DNA of 47,085 nt from positions 3,184,244-3,231,328 of the forward strand of contig BFEA01000065.1 in NCBI GenBank assembly GCA_003427395.1, given 5' to 3'. The position numbers and the translations under genes are program-made. The stretch is from Chara braunii (Eukaryota > Streptophyta > Charophyceae > Charales > Characeae). How positions within the stretch are numbered: the stretch's first letter is position 1; the number at the start of each line of letters is the position of its first letter. Below are positions 1 through 10,882 of the stretch, piece by piece. The notes under the pieces were generated by a model that had not been told where the DNA came from, did no database searches, and saw nothing but the letters and a program-made list of their open reading frames with translations.

Positions 1-54
<54 letters not shown>
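1..54. repeat. poly-A run at window edge
   Basis: The window opens with 54 consecutive A before ordinary sequence begins. In a region full of A-tailed retroposons this is most simply the 3' tail of a plus-strand element lying left of the window, but its body is not visible. The following 55-208 shows no ORF or repeat I can classify. Confidence 0.6.
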
Positions 55-55
<1 letters not shown>

Positions 56-208
56 AGGAAAAAGAGAGGAGTGCAGTTTTGTTGTCATAATTGTCTGACA
101 GCATAGCCATGAAAGTCCCTCATTTCAGAAAAAAAAAAAAGCTCTTCACATACCACCCAAACTGGCATGGGTTACATGCACGCTGAGAGATGTCAAGTTG
201 TTGACTTA

Positions 209-372
209 GGACCAGATCCCACTGGCAAAGGGGATGCGAAAAAGCGTCCGAATCTGGACGTGTTTGTGGAGATGTGCAAAACATTGTGAGTGACCTGCTT
301 TTCTGCATCTCTGTGTGGAACACGTCCAGATTCAGCCACTTTTCCAATCCTCTTCGCAATGGGATCTGGCCC
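209..372. repeat. imperfect ~70-bp-arm foldback, pre-miRNA-like or MITE relic
   Basis: Positions about 209-277 and 304-372 are inverted copies. Both arms contain GAATCTGGACGTGTT (15 bp identical after reverse complementing) and CCAGATCCCA (10 bp), with scattered mismatches, a 1-nt bulge and a loop of about 25 nt. The pairing does not clearly extend beyond the arms and no target duplication is obvious. Length, imperfect pairing and small loop match plant-type miRNA precursors, but relics of small inverted-repeat transposons look the same. No protein is coded here. Confidence 0.55.
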
Positions 373-639
373 TTAATAACTTCTATCTGTCTAGGTCTTG
401 CTGTAGATACATTTTGGTGTAGCGACCACTGCGGCATGATTCCTGTGGAGTTCGTTTTTTAGACAAAAGCGCCAGACTAAGGCTTGGATCCGTCAGTAGC
501 TCTCAAATTCCTCAAGAAAGTAGACACCCCTACACGAGCTAATAAACAATCACAAGACAATAGCAGACATCAAAGAGGAGAGCATAACAACGTTAGAATT
601 TAACTTAAAAAATATGAGGAAAGTCAGAACATGGAACCA

Positions 640-1579
640 AAAAAAGAACAAACGAGCACAAAGTAGCGGACACAATAATATTCAGACCAAGCAAGGACAT
701 CAGTGAGTTGGAAGTGGACCCATGGGAGTGGGGATGGTTCATTAAACTTGGCAGAGGAAGAGCAAGAAAACTAATCAATCTACAAGACTATGAAGTAACG
801 CTAGGCTACAAATTAAGGAACAAGACAGAGGACCCACGCCCTGTCATAGCAAGAAGATGGACCAAACATCTAGGAGAAAAAATGGATGGCCATCCGAAAT
901 TCCATGGGATTATTACAGCAGCCTAAAGCCCCCTAGATTCAGAAGCCTACAATGGATGATTCTCTATTGGGCGGTCCCAGTCAATGAATGGCTGGACTCA
1001 CGCAGAAGAGAAGATTAGAGGACGGAACATTCCTCTCACTGCGAAATGTGCAGGGACAACAAAGTAGAGTCGCTCATCCGTTGCTTGGTAGAGTGTGCAC
1101 ATGCAACTACTCTATGGGGATCAGTCAAAGAGACCTGGTCCAACATTTCCTCCAAGCCGTACCCAGAACAAACCAACTACCTACTATCCGCAAGAGACAA
1201 GGAAGGAAATCTGTCAGAAGAGGAGAAAACTATAGCGGACCTATTGAGAAGAGCGGCACTATGGGTCATATGGAAAACCAGATGCAATGGAACTCCAGGG
1301 GAGCAAAGAATAACAAGCGATGAGGGATGGAAAGAGACAAAAGAAATAGTAGAAAAAGAAATCAGAGCACAATGGAAAATAGAACTCAGGAAACAAGAAA
1401 GGATAACAGATCCGCAAAAGAGAGAGCAGAGTCTGAAAGCGTTCGAAGAAAAATGGCTATTAAGTAAGAAAATAGCAGAAATAAAGGACAGACACCTGAA
1501 GTTCCATAAGTGGGACACAGAGCAGCAGGACACAGAGGAACGACAGGTAGAAACCCCACACGAAACTGAAGAACACTAA
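640..1579 (+). pseudogene. LINE A ORF2 C-terminus (zf-RVT region), frameshifted
   Basis: The frame at 708-926 (DPWEWGWFIKLGRGRARKL) aligns with LINE B ORF2 around 9,480-9,600 (DPKEWIWDLG). The frame at 1,046-1,579 continues with the same order of motifs: a CxxC-type cluster near the start, RAALWVIWKTRC (LALWVIWKHRC in LINE B) and EIRAQWK. At least one frameshift separates the pieces between about 900 and 1,046. The His of the HxxxxC half of the zinc-binding motif reads Arg here (IRCLVEC against IPHCLLFC in LINE B). Endonuclease and RT domains are missing by 5' truncation, so this copy cannot encode function. Confidence 0.75.
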
Positions 1580-2756
1580 GGAGTAGTAAGAACCCAAGAA
1601 GGGCGCTCGAATACAGGAACTTAAGAAAAACTATCTAAAAAACAAACGTCCGAGCCAGGAAAAGAAACCAACCTTCAGAAACAGAAAACGCAAAAAGAAA
1701 ACAGGTAATACAAGAAAGTAGACCTCTTAATTAGGAGCTAACAGAAATTAGAGCTTAACCTACGCTAAAACCAGACCCATACTGGTAGACCCCACTCTCT
1801 CGCACAAGGTTTCTAGCCGAACAGACACCAAGTCAGACCCTGAAGATAAGAATAGAGTCTAATAATAATAGGAATAAAAGGGGAAAAGGACAGCTTGGCC
1901 CAATAAAAAAGGACAGACCCACTCCCAAAAATTAGAGATACACAACAATAATACCAATACAGATACACAACAATAATACCAATACACCCATCATCCACTT
2001 TATCTCAGCCATCACCGTTATCAAACCGACCTCATAACACCCAACCACCTCCACAGCAGCAACCTCATCGCCACCTCCTCTACACATTTCCTTCCACTCC
2101 CCCCCCCCATCCCCCAAACATCCGAGCAAACACATACTAACTCACACATCCCCCGTCCCCTTCCCACTCCCACGCACCGCAGCTACCCCGCAACCACCAC
2201 TGATCCAAAACTCCCAACCCTACCAACCCACCTCCTACTACTCCAACCTCAAACAGAGAATAGGCCGCAGAACTCAAGCAGACCCCACATCAACAGTAGG
2301 CACAGTCCAGAAACAGCCATCAGGAAAAGTTCTATCAGCAGAGTGCAACCAAGCTAGGATTTAGGGTTATAGCTTCAAGCGACAGCCTCAAGATAAACTG
2401 CTCCCAAGGAGTCCAGAAGTAGAGTAAAGGAGTCCGACACACCCATTGTCACAGAAAAACACAGACATATCACAGGTCTAGTTGATAGAGAGGAATAGTC
2501 AGAAAAGAGACCTGATATTTCCAGTAAAGTCAACCAGCAGCTACTAGAACAGGCTAACTTAGGCAGGGGTGAAGATCGGTTCATCCTTCTTCAAGGAAGT
2601 AATAAATGCCGTCTTCTGGGCCTCCACACCATAAGGGGGAGGAGCGTGAGTGAGTAACCTTTGTACTATCTTGGACTTGCTGGGGGAATAGGAACCGGAC
2701 TGATGCTCCCCAGAATGGAAAAGGAGCCGGGACCATAAGGTTCTGTTTTGTTTTTA
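1580..2756 (+). other. LINE A 3' untranslated region
   Basis: About 1.2 kb of non-coding, A/C-rich sequence follows the ORF2 remnant. It contains a perfect 25-bp tandem duplication at 1,936-1,960 and 1,961-1,985 (unit starts AGATACACAACAATAATACC). The equivalent segment of LINE B is only ~360 bp, so this copy has either a longer 3' UTR subtype or an acquired insert. The last 90 bp match the shared LINE tail. Confidence 0.6.
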
Positions 2757-2788
2757 AAAAAAAAAAAGAAAAAAAAAGGCTTGGATCC

Positions 2789-3117
2789 CACAGTGCGTTT
2801 TGAAGAAAAAGTCTGAAAAGTACCCTGAAAGTCGTCTCCGCGCCAACCGGTTCGTAAGAACGAATTTGGATCCCATAGGCCCAATGGGGAAGACACTTCT
2901 CCACAAATTTTGCCAACATGCACTCCATCCCAATGCCATCTACGGACATCCAACGGCCAACGACCACGAACCAACAACAGAAAAAAGGGAAAACCCAATT
3001 TTGCAGAGGCACCTACTTTCGGGGGGAGGGGGTAGGGGTCGGGAGCTTTTGGAAATTTGTTCACGAAACCAGCCACGACTCTCTCTTTTTTTTTTTTCAC
3101 GAAAGTACCTGTACTAA
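2789..3117. other. interior of the Tourist-like MITE
   Basis: About 330 bp lie between the two LINEs, bounded by the inverted GGATCCCACA/TGTGGGATCC. It is the only uninterrupted part of the MITE interior. It has a T-run (~3,085-3,097) and a G-run. The overlapping open frames on both strands have no recognisable domains and look like chance. Confidence 0.6.
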
Positions 3118-3185
3118 AGATTGTGGGATCCAGGGCCTCTTTAACAGGCCCGGATCATTTAGACCAGGACCTAACCCAACAAGGA

Positions 3186-4654
3186 ATGGATATATCTCCC
3201 ACCAAAAAAGAGAAGGCAGAGAACTCAATAGGAAAGGGAGACTCTCCTATTTCGTGGCTGCAAGAATATCTCGAAAGAGCCAAAAACGAGAGAGAAAAAG
3301 AATTCGACATCCGTGTGCATGCATGAAACACCAAGAGAAGACAGGCAGAAACAACAAGACCACAATAGCAGGGATCCACACTTCAAAGAATTCATACGAC
3401 ATCCTGAGACAACAAAGCGAGCTATCGGAGTTCAGTGCTTTTCGTTACCACGAGAAGAAGAGGGAAAGAGAAGCCCCGGGTTCAGAAACGGAATCCAGCG
3501 CGGACACACAATCCCACAAGGACCGAATCAGAGACATGGTACCAAAAAAATGAAAGCCTTCGAAGGACAAAGACAAGAGGCCTAGGAAATCTCAAGCTGA
3601 TACATCGGAAAAAGGTAGCGAGCAGCGATCCATCAAACGGGAGATAGCCATTGTCGTTGCTCAGACGAAATGTCTGTTCGATCAGAATGAGGAGTGCCGC
3701 CAGAAACACAACAAAAAGTACTGCACAATCCGAAATGTCGTGGAGAACAGGACTCCCCATGTCACTGAGAAAGCAACATCGGACCGCAAAACAATCAAAG
3801 TCGTCAGACCTTTGGTCCCCCCGTCAGGTACAGGAGGAAACCCGGCGAGTGGCAGGTAGCCACCGATGTATCCTTCACTATCCCTGGCCAGAACTATCAA
3901 AGAAGGGATCTCAGACAACTTCCCTACAGGCGTTTATGAAGTCCCAGCGGCCCAGGCAGATAATGAAGACGAAACAGGCCAGGCCCCCGACATAGCCAAG
4001 TCCTTCGAGTCAATCTTAGTAAAACTGGATGAGAAAGCCAGATTACACGAAGGACTGGTATCGAGAGCATGGAACACTGTGACAGCGCTGTCGTACAACA
4101 CTCTTGCAGGTAAGATGTGCCCGACATAGGTCATGGCGGTCTCCCTGGCCTCCATTATCAGGTCCCACATCCTCATCACAGAGCACTTCCTGCAAGACGA
4201 AGCCAGGGCGCTCTACGTGGAGCCCAACGACGACGAGGGAAGTATGGCCGACGACGAAGACTACAGGGTGGCTGACGGGATTTCCCCGGAAGGAGTAGGG
4301 ACTGGAGCCACATCGTTGCTCGAAGGAAGCGTGGGGGCATACAGCCTGAGCTCCATGCCGGGGAAAGAGATCAGCGAGGGTAGCGAGAACAGCGAGGACT
4401 CTGAGCGGGCCAGCCCCAAAACCTCCGCCGCTGTGGACAAAATATATCGAACCTCCAATTATCAACCCTGCCCAACAAACGCCCATCCCAACCGAGCAAA
4501 AAAAAAAAAAAAAAAAAAAAAAAACAATCTGAACACAGCACCCCGCCAGACGAAATCTAATGGACCGCAACAAGAATCAATCTGGGACAGTGAGGGTAGA
4601 TTGGCAAGCCAAAGGACTGACGATCCACAACTGGAACGTCAACGACCTGGTTAA
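3186..4654 (+). pseudogene. LINE B ORF1 (RNA-binding protein), broken
   Basis: The first ATG 54 nt into the element (3,186) opens a lysine/glutamate-rich frame beginning MDISPTKKEK. A frameshift near 3,320 moves the reading to another frame. That frame then runs to about 4,654 with stops at 3,551 (TGA), 3,857 (TAG) and 4,127 (TAG). A Cys/His cluster around 3,660-3,720 has spacing C-x7-C-x3-H-x4-C, not the usual CCHC knuckle. The C-terminal third is acidic and Ser-rich. A 26-nt A run (4,499-4,524) lies inside the frame. Position and charge fit a LINE ORF1 nucleic-acid chaperone, but no named domain is certain. The end overlaps ORF2 by ~95 nt. Confidence 0.6.
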
Positions 4655-6470
4655 CATTCTCGATGAAGACGACAAACTACGAGATATCAGACTCGGCCTC
4701 ACAAACAAAAGAAAACCCAAACCCGATGTCATCCTTCTACAAGAGACCCATCTATCAAACCTCACCAACCACACCAGAATCAAGAAGACAGTGGAAAAAA
4801 GCCTAGGTGGATGCCCTTTCACAATGTGGTCCAACAAAGCGGACCAAAGCAATTGTGGCATAGCGATCCTTATACCAACTACATCCAAAATCTGGTCGGA
4901 GGGACAGGTAAGAAACGGCGAAGGCGACACAACGGAAGGAAGATGGTCATGGATCCAAATCACATGGCAAGAGGAAGAGATCAGGATCCTGAACATATAC
5001 GCCCCCAACACGGAAACCGAATGCCTAGCTTTCTTTGACCACATCAAATCACTCTTCCCGAACCCCCTACCGCTAATCATTGCAGGCGATTGGAACACCA
5101 TGATGGATCCCAGCCTGGACCACATCTCCCGGGCAACACTTCTGGTACCCACACGAGTGAGCACACACCAGATAAACATCATGACGGAGTTCGATCTGAT
5201 AGACCCTTTTTGAATCTTCCACCCACGAAAGAAAGCCTTCCCCCTAGTCAAAAGAAACCGATCTACCCACACATCACTATCACAGATCGACTTCTTCCTA
5301 ATCTCCGACATGTTGCAGGGAGCAATCAAGGAGTCTGATATCCTACTACCGCAGCTGCCTTCAAGGGGCTTGATCACAAACCGACCTACCTGCTCCTCAA
5401 CTTCAACTCTCCGGTAGAAAAAGGGCGAGTTTTTTTCAAACTCACCAACTCACTTCTCTCCACAAATCGCATGACGGAGGCAGTCAGATGGAACTGGGCT
5501 CTCTTACAACAAGACGAGATGAAACGCCAGAACAGGCACAAGTGGTTCATAGACAGCTATACAGACCTATCTCAGACGGTCTCAACAGAGTCGAGGAGCA
5601 TAGCAGAAGAACGCCAAATCATGAAGGAAGAACTGCAAATTGCTCTTGACATCGCTGAAACCAACCTCGCATCAGATCCTGCCAACTCCTTTTATCACGA
5701 CCTACTACAATCTACCAAGGATGAATTAAATGAATGGAGAAGATGGGAACTCAGGGGCCTACAAATACGCACCCAAATGAACGACTACGCCCTGAACGAA
5801 TCCATGTCCAAATTCTTCTTCTCCAAAATTAAGGACAATGCAAGGAACAACATGATCGAGAGATTGAAGGACCCACCAGACCAGGGGAAGACAAAATCAG
5901 CCAACACAGACATGGTAAGAATAGCCAGATCTTTCTACGTCGACCTCTACGAGTCCAAAACTACCTTCCCCCCCCCGAGCAGCGAACATCAATGCCCGTC
6001 AGCGCATGATGACCTACCTAGAGAGAACAATCAACCAGCAACAAACGAAGGACCTGGACAAACCAATCACCCTAGGGGAACTGCACGCTGCCTTGTCCCA
6101 AATGGGAAATGACAGAGCACCAGGAATCGACGACCTGCCCAAAGAATTCTGGATCCAGTTCTGGCCCACATTAGGAAACGACCTCCTTTTTTAACACAAA
6201 TGCTCCAGTCTATTCGTGGCGAGCAGCATGTGGTGGGAACCGGGCCCAGCATCCCATATCAAATTGTACAAATCATTGAGAACATTTGAGATAATTTAAG
6301 GTACCGGGGCCATTACCCGGCTTCGGCTGAGATCAGTCTGTGAATATCTAATGACCTATTAAGGAACTACTCATGCAATAGGCTGCCACATAGGTCCTAC
6401 GAATGCTCACAACCCTCAGGATCCCTAACAAGCCCTGCTAAGACTTTCCAACACAGTCTTATTCCCTATT

Positions 6471-7076
6471 GAGCTCTTCCAGGCCTCACACCCCCACCCT
6501 ATTGGGTTACAGGGCAACACAACTCGCTCCAGCTCCGACCAGCGTCGTCCCAACAACAAACCTTGGCTGGCCCTTGGGATGCCCACCCCAAAGCATCCCC
6601 AGATCTCTCTACCAGGCCTCATGCTCCTGCATCAGCAGGTTACAGGGCAACACCCCAGCACCGGCCAGCGTCGTTCTGGCATCGAACAGTCGCAGATCAC
6701 TGAGTATAACCGCTCCAAAACTGCCTAGGATGGGTTGCTAAGAGTCCCTAGAGTCCTAAGACATTCATAAGAACAACCGACAAATCCGATAAGTGAAACC
6801 TAGTCAATCCACCTACGACCACCACCAGCATGGCTGTTTTCAGCACGAACGGAAGCTCTTCCAGGCCTCATGCTCCCATCAGGTTAGGTTACAAAGTTGC
6901 ACCACCTTGCTCCAACTCCGACCAACATTGCTCCAGTTACGACCCCTGATGACCACTGAGACTGCCCCCGCACACAGCCTACCAGAGCTCTCTACCAGGC
7001 CTCACGCCTCCGCTAAGCTAGGTCAGAGAGTTGCGCCACCTGGCTCCGGCTCCGGCCAGCGTTGCTCCAGCATTGG
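6471..7076 (-). repeat. four diverged ~80-bp modules inside the retroposon
   Basis: Units at about 6,471-6,550, 6,601-6,687, 6,852-6,936 and 6,984-7,076 share CCAGGCCTCA, a GGTTACAGGGCAAC-like stretch, CTCCGGCTCCGGCCAGCG and a closing GTTCTGGCA-like end. They fall in two pairs (6,471-6,687 and 6,852-7,076), suggesting a pair was duplicated. Two equivalent units lie at about 12,471-12,553 and 12,606-12,680 in the plus-strand copy. The modules do not code protein. Confidence 0.65.
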
Positions 7077-7085
7077 TCTTTGAGG

Positions 7086-7484
7086 GCCACCAAATTTTCA
7101 ACCACCCTTCGCAAGATCATAGATGACTTGCCAGATAGTACCTATTCCTACAACCTCCTCGAGCGGCAAACCAAATGGAAAGAAATAGTAAACTAGATGA
7201 TAGACTTGTTCAAGAAAGATCGCCCCTCCCTCCCCCTACCCCTCCCCCCTCAGCCCTACACTGCCTCCGCCGAGGTGAGTCACCCACTCTGCCTCGGCCC
7301 CAATATAGGACCAACCCTCTACCCCCCTTTCCCCAGGAGCACGCAGTTCCCACCTAAAGCATGCCCCCCCAGCCCCTTGCCCATTTCTGCCTCCGCAGGG
7401 ACTGGTATTGACCCAAGCACCAACCCCTACCCCAGAATAGGGCAACCCCCTACTCCGCCCCTACCTTTATTAATGGTAGCAGGG
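7086..7484. other. pyrimidine-rich 5' part of the retroposon
   Basis: This is a very C-rich stretch with CTGCCTCCGCC(G) repeated at ~7,261 and ~7,388. GAG|GTGAGT at ~7,274 and CCGCAG at ~7,394 resemble a splice donor and acceptor. A short frame near 7,120 reads DDLPDSTYSYNLLERQTKWK. None of this is repeated at 12.4 kb, so it may be unrelated to the retroposon core. Function unknown. Confidence 0.3.
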
Positions 7485-10281
7485 AAAAAAGAGGCCTGGG
7501 TCAATATCTAAGCACCAGAGTAATCTCACTAATAGACAAGAAGGGCGACAAGGAGGAACTTAAGAACTACAGACCAATCTCACTTCTCACAACACCCTAC
7601 AAAATCCTAGCAAAGGCACTAGCAAACAGAATCATAAAACTAACAGACAAATGTTTTCACATCGACCAAGCAGGATTCATTCCGGGTCGATATATTTTGG
7701 ATAATGTGATGGCTCTAAACGAAGTTGCAAAGAAGATCACAGAAAAACGGATGCAAGCGGCGATCCTATTCTTCGATTTCGAAAAAGGCCTACAATCAAG
7801 TCAATTGGGACTTCCTACACAGTTGCATGGAGAAGATGGGAGTCGGCCCAAACTTTAGAGAGTGGGTAAAAGTACTCTATGGGGACGCCACGGGCAGGGT
7901 GCAGATAAACAGAATACTGTCTGAAACCTATCCGATATCGAGATCGGTCCGTCAAGGCGACCCCCTCACACCCCCTATATTCCTATTCATAATGGAAGCC
8001 ATTGCATCTTTCCTCCGCGCAAGGACCCATCCATAGACCGCCTCGTTGAACAAAACCACAACCCCCTCCACAACTTCGTTCTCCCCACCGCATAGATGTT
8101 CGCAGATGATTTCACGGTCCTCATTCGCGCCAGTAACTCCTCCTTCCAGGCCCTAGCCCGCGCTATGGAAGCCTTCAGACTCGCCTCAGAAATGAAGGTA
8201 AACTGGTCGAAAACGAAAGGGTGGTGGCTTGCAGAAGGCAACCCCCCCCCCAACCTCCAGACCCAACCACCCCAATGTCATGGACCACAGGCGACCAAGC
8301 ACTCCAATACCTGGGCATTATGGTAAACAGAGATGGCATCTTGCAAGGCATGGGAGAAACTTTAATTGGCAGAACAATAACCCGTTTAGCCACCTGCAAC
8401 AAAGCCCAGGCCTCCCTACTAGGGAGAGCCCTGATTGTCAACACATCAGTGTTTTCCACTCTGTGGTACTTGGCCTCCATATGGTCCCCTCCTGACGACG
8501 ATCTGAAGAAGTTGAAGGCTAGAGCCAGGTGCAACCTGTGGACTCAACCCCAACAGAACCACCTACATAAACAAGGTGGCCTGGCAAATCGTCATCAGGA
8601 AACCACACGAAGGTGGGCTAGGTATAATCGACCCTAAACAGGAAGCGATCGCCCTCCAAATGAAATGGATAATCAAAGTCCTAACCAAACAGGCCCTCCT
8701 GTGGACTAAGATGGCGATAGACAGCATAAGAAATTTGGCATCGGTAGCATCCCCTCTAAACATGAGTGGACTGTTTTGGATCCTTGCAAAGTAATGGTCC
8801 ATCAAATCCGAAAGACCTACTAGGAGTAACCACGAGACCCCCAACCAGCCCCTCACTACGCCCATCCCCTACTATTCACCGATCCTGAAGGCCTGGCGCC
8901 GACTGATGCCAGAAAAGAAAGGGTCCGCGAGCAACAAAGAGGAAGTCCTAAGACAGCCCCTGTTCTGCAATCCTTGGATTAAAGATACAGAGGGCAGACC
9001 ATGGACTCTCCGGGCCAAAGACCGCAGATGGTTGTCTTGGGTGGCGAGAGGAGTATGGCAGGTTAAACATCTATGGTGTGAGGGCCGACAAGAATGGTTA
9101 ACCGTACAAGACCTCCGCACAACCTTAAAAGGATGCCACCTACTGACCACCAACCTGTCGAAAATCCTCCAAAGCATTCCCCCCCCATGGACGACCCTCC
9201 TTAAAGAATCACACACGTGAAAATCAGGAGACTGGGAACTGCTCACCACACAAACCCCACCAACAAGAGCCTACCGCTTCGTGTCCAAACCGGACCCGAC
9301 AACTACCATGCCAAGTTCATATCCTACCCTATCATCAAACACAACATTTACGAACTGGAGGTCCTGAACAGAACACCACAGAAGGAACAAATAGAAACCT
9401 ACCTTCTTAGGAAGGTTAGAGTCTCTCACAGGAAACCCTGGATCATCTTCCAGCCGGAACTCGACATTAAGGAGCTGGAATTCGACCCAAAGGAATGGAT
9501 ATGGGATCTGGGCGCCACCGGGAAATCGAGGATGATAACAGAATATGACGTAAAGTTCGGATATAACCTCGGACTACAAACCAGGGACCCAAATCCGAGG
9601 CTGACAGAGAAATGGAGAAGCATACTGAACCTAGGTGATACGATCCCCTTCACCATCCCCTGGACCAAATACCTTCTCATCAGACCTATCAGAATTTGCA
9701 GCTTGCAATGGCTAATAGCACATGCAGCCCTTCCCGTCAACCAGTGGCTACATACTAGAAGGAAACACTCCGACCCTGATAGTTCGGAATGCTGCTCAAT
9801 GTGCAGCAACAACTCTCCCGAAGACATCCCACACTGCCTCCTGTTCTGCCCAGAAGCGACATGGTTATGGAAGAAGGTCCGCGAGCTATGGTCGATCCTG
9901 TTCGCTTCGCCGCCCCCTGACATTCCCCCTCTCTCTATCCTAATCCTAACTAACATCCCCAGCAACATCACAGGCAGCAGGGAAGTATGGCTTACCTTGC
10001 TCAGGAAGCTGGCACTGTGGGTAATATGGAAACACAGATGCACTCAGACAATCGAGGGTGCAGAGGTGGCTAGGGAAGAAATGTGGTCACTACTGCTGAG
10101 CATGGCAGAGACGGAAATCAGAAGCAGATGATGGAGAATAGTCAACTCTATAAGACACAGACTAGAAGGACAAGCAACCAAGAAACAGAACTTCATGAGG
10201 AACTGGCTGCCAAGGGGCAAGGTGGCGACGATAGTGGACAACAGGTTGAGGTGGAAGAAATGGCACCAGGCACGATCATGA

Positions 10282-10646
10282 AGTCTAAGGCCTCCCGCTG
10301 GGTGCCCTGGCAGAAGGTCAAAAAGGCCCTGAAGAGGGATTAACAACAAGGCTAACCGGACACACACCGAAGGACAAGGACAGGCAACAGGACACTGCGC
10401 GGGCCCCGCCACTTTTCTCGCATTGCAGGGATTCATTCGACAGGCTCTGACTAGAAGCTTGAGAGGAACAAGTGGTCAGGGCAAGCTGACAGGTCAATCC
10501 TCCTTCGGCCAGACGGAAGGAAGCGTTGTGTGGGTAAAACGTTGTAATCTTTTGACTTGACGGGGTAATAGGAACCGGACTGATGCTCCCCAGAATGGAA
10601 TATGGAGCCAGGACCATAAGGACCTGTTCAAAAAAAAAAAAAAAAA
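10282..10646 (+). other. LINE B 3' UTR and conserved tail
   Basis: After the last ORF2 codon come ~360 bp ending in the tail block (10,565-10,629: GGAATAGGAACCGGACTGA, CCCAGAATGGAA, CCATAAGGACCTGTT) and 17 A. The same block ends LINE A (2,673-2,745) and LINE C (19,600-19,665). In L1 and other stringent LINEs such a conserved end is where the reverse transcriptase binds its RNA. That role is inference here. Confidence 0.6.
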
Positions 10647-10668
10647 AGATTGTGGGATCCAAGCCTAA

Positions 10669-10882
10669 GGGAATAGCGAGCTCGTGATTTTCTTTTTCTC
10701 ATAGCCAAAAAAGAAAAACGAAAAATGATAAAACACAATAAAACTCAATTTGAAACTCCAGGAAACTATTTTTTATTGGGGTTTCTCGTGCCGGAGCTGT
10801 TGAGCTAGCTCAACACAATGGCTCAGGTGGGACCTAGCCCCTGTAAGTAATTTAGTGCAACATGGGAAATTCTGAAAGGGCC
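10669..10882. other. flank of the MITE; unclassified
   Basis: A/T-rich sequence directly outside the right end of the Tourist-like MITE. I see no coding frame, repeat or RNA gene in it. It would be original flanking DNA in the nested reconstruction. Confidence 0.4.

Larger units (their letters stand above)
492..2775 (+). mobile_element. LINE A, 5'-truncated L1-type retrotransposon
   Basis: It is flanked by a 13-bp duplication AAGGCTTGGATCC (479-491 and 2,776-2,788) and ends in a poly-A tract interrupted by single G (about 2,757-2,777). It holds only the C-terminal part of ORF2 followed by a long 3' region. The last ~90 bases carry the family tail motif GGAATAGGAACCGGACTGA and a CCATAAGG box, also found at the ends of LINE B and LINE C. 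The 5' truncation, A-tail and variable-length duplication fit target-primed reverse transcription. It sits in the left inverted repeat of the Tourist-like MITE. Confidence 0.85.
6187..7484 (-). mobile_element. 1.3-kb retroposon inserted in LINE B ORF2
   Basis: LINE coding stops after GNDLL (~6,185) and resumes as KRGLGQYL at ~7,487. In LINE D the equivalent sequence is continuous (GGDLL to KGGLGNL, ~28,210-28,270), so 6,187-7,484 is an insertion. It is the reverse complement of the element at 12,441-12,996. Its 3' end (minus sense) has the SINE-like hairpin module (6,202-6,259) and ends in a short A-tail (TTTTTT at 6,186-6,191). Upstream are four ~80-bp modules. A clean target duplication is not visible. 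No protein is coded. Confidence 0.7.
4560..10281 (+). pseudogene. LINE B ORF2: endonuclease, reverse transcriptase, zf-RVT
   Basis: AP-endonuclease motifs appear in order: HNWNVNDL (~4,630), DVILLQETHL (~4,725), LNIYAPN (~4,990), IIAGDWNTMMDPSLD (~5,080) and a DHKPT box (~5,370). RT motifs are NYRPISLL (~7,565), FFDFEKAYN (~7,775), QGDPLTP (~7,955) and FADD (8,099-8,110), then WQIVIRKPHEGGLGI (~8,582). The zinc-binding end is CCSMC...HCLLFC (~9,790-9,850). Breaks are TGA 5,211, a frameshift ~5,365, a frameshift in the C-run ~5,970, a retroposon insertion 6,187-7,484, a frameshift ~7,790, TAG 8,093, a frameshift ~8,250 and TGA 10,129. Family knowledge: ORF2p nicks DNA and copies the RNA in place. 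This copy is inactive. Confidence 0.85.
3133..10646 (+). mobile_element. LINE B, near full-length L1-type retrotransposon
   Basis: A 15-bp perfect duplication AGATTGTGGGATCCA flanks it (3,118-3,132 and 10,647-10,661). It has a short 5' leader, ORF1, ORF2 with endonuclease, reverse transcriptase and C-terminal zinc motif, a ~360-bp 3' UTR and an A tail (about 10,630-10,646). It is the only copy in the window retaining all parts. Its reading frames carry several frameshifts and stops, and a 1.3-kb retroposon sits inside the RT region (6,187-7,484). The empty length without that insert is about 6.2 kb, ordinary for plant L1s. It lies in the right inverted repeat of the MITE. Confidence 0.88.
478..10668. 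mobile_element. Tourist-like (PIF/Harbinger-type) MITE split by two LINEs
   Basis: The ends are GGCTTGGATCCCACA starting at 481 (repeated at 2,778 after LINE A) and its exact reverse complement ending at 10,665. TAA lies immediately outside both ends (478-480 and 10,666-10,668). Removing LINE A (target duplication 479-491/2,776-2,788) and LINE B (3,118-3,132/10,647-10,661) leaves an element of about 359 bp. A 3-bp TAA duplication with GG-starting inverted repeats is characteristic of Tourist MITEs mobilised by PIF/Harbinger transposases. No transposase is coded. Strand is not defined. Confidence 0.75.
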
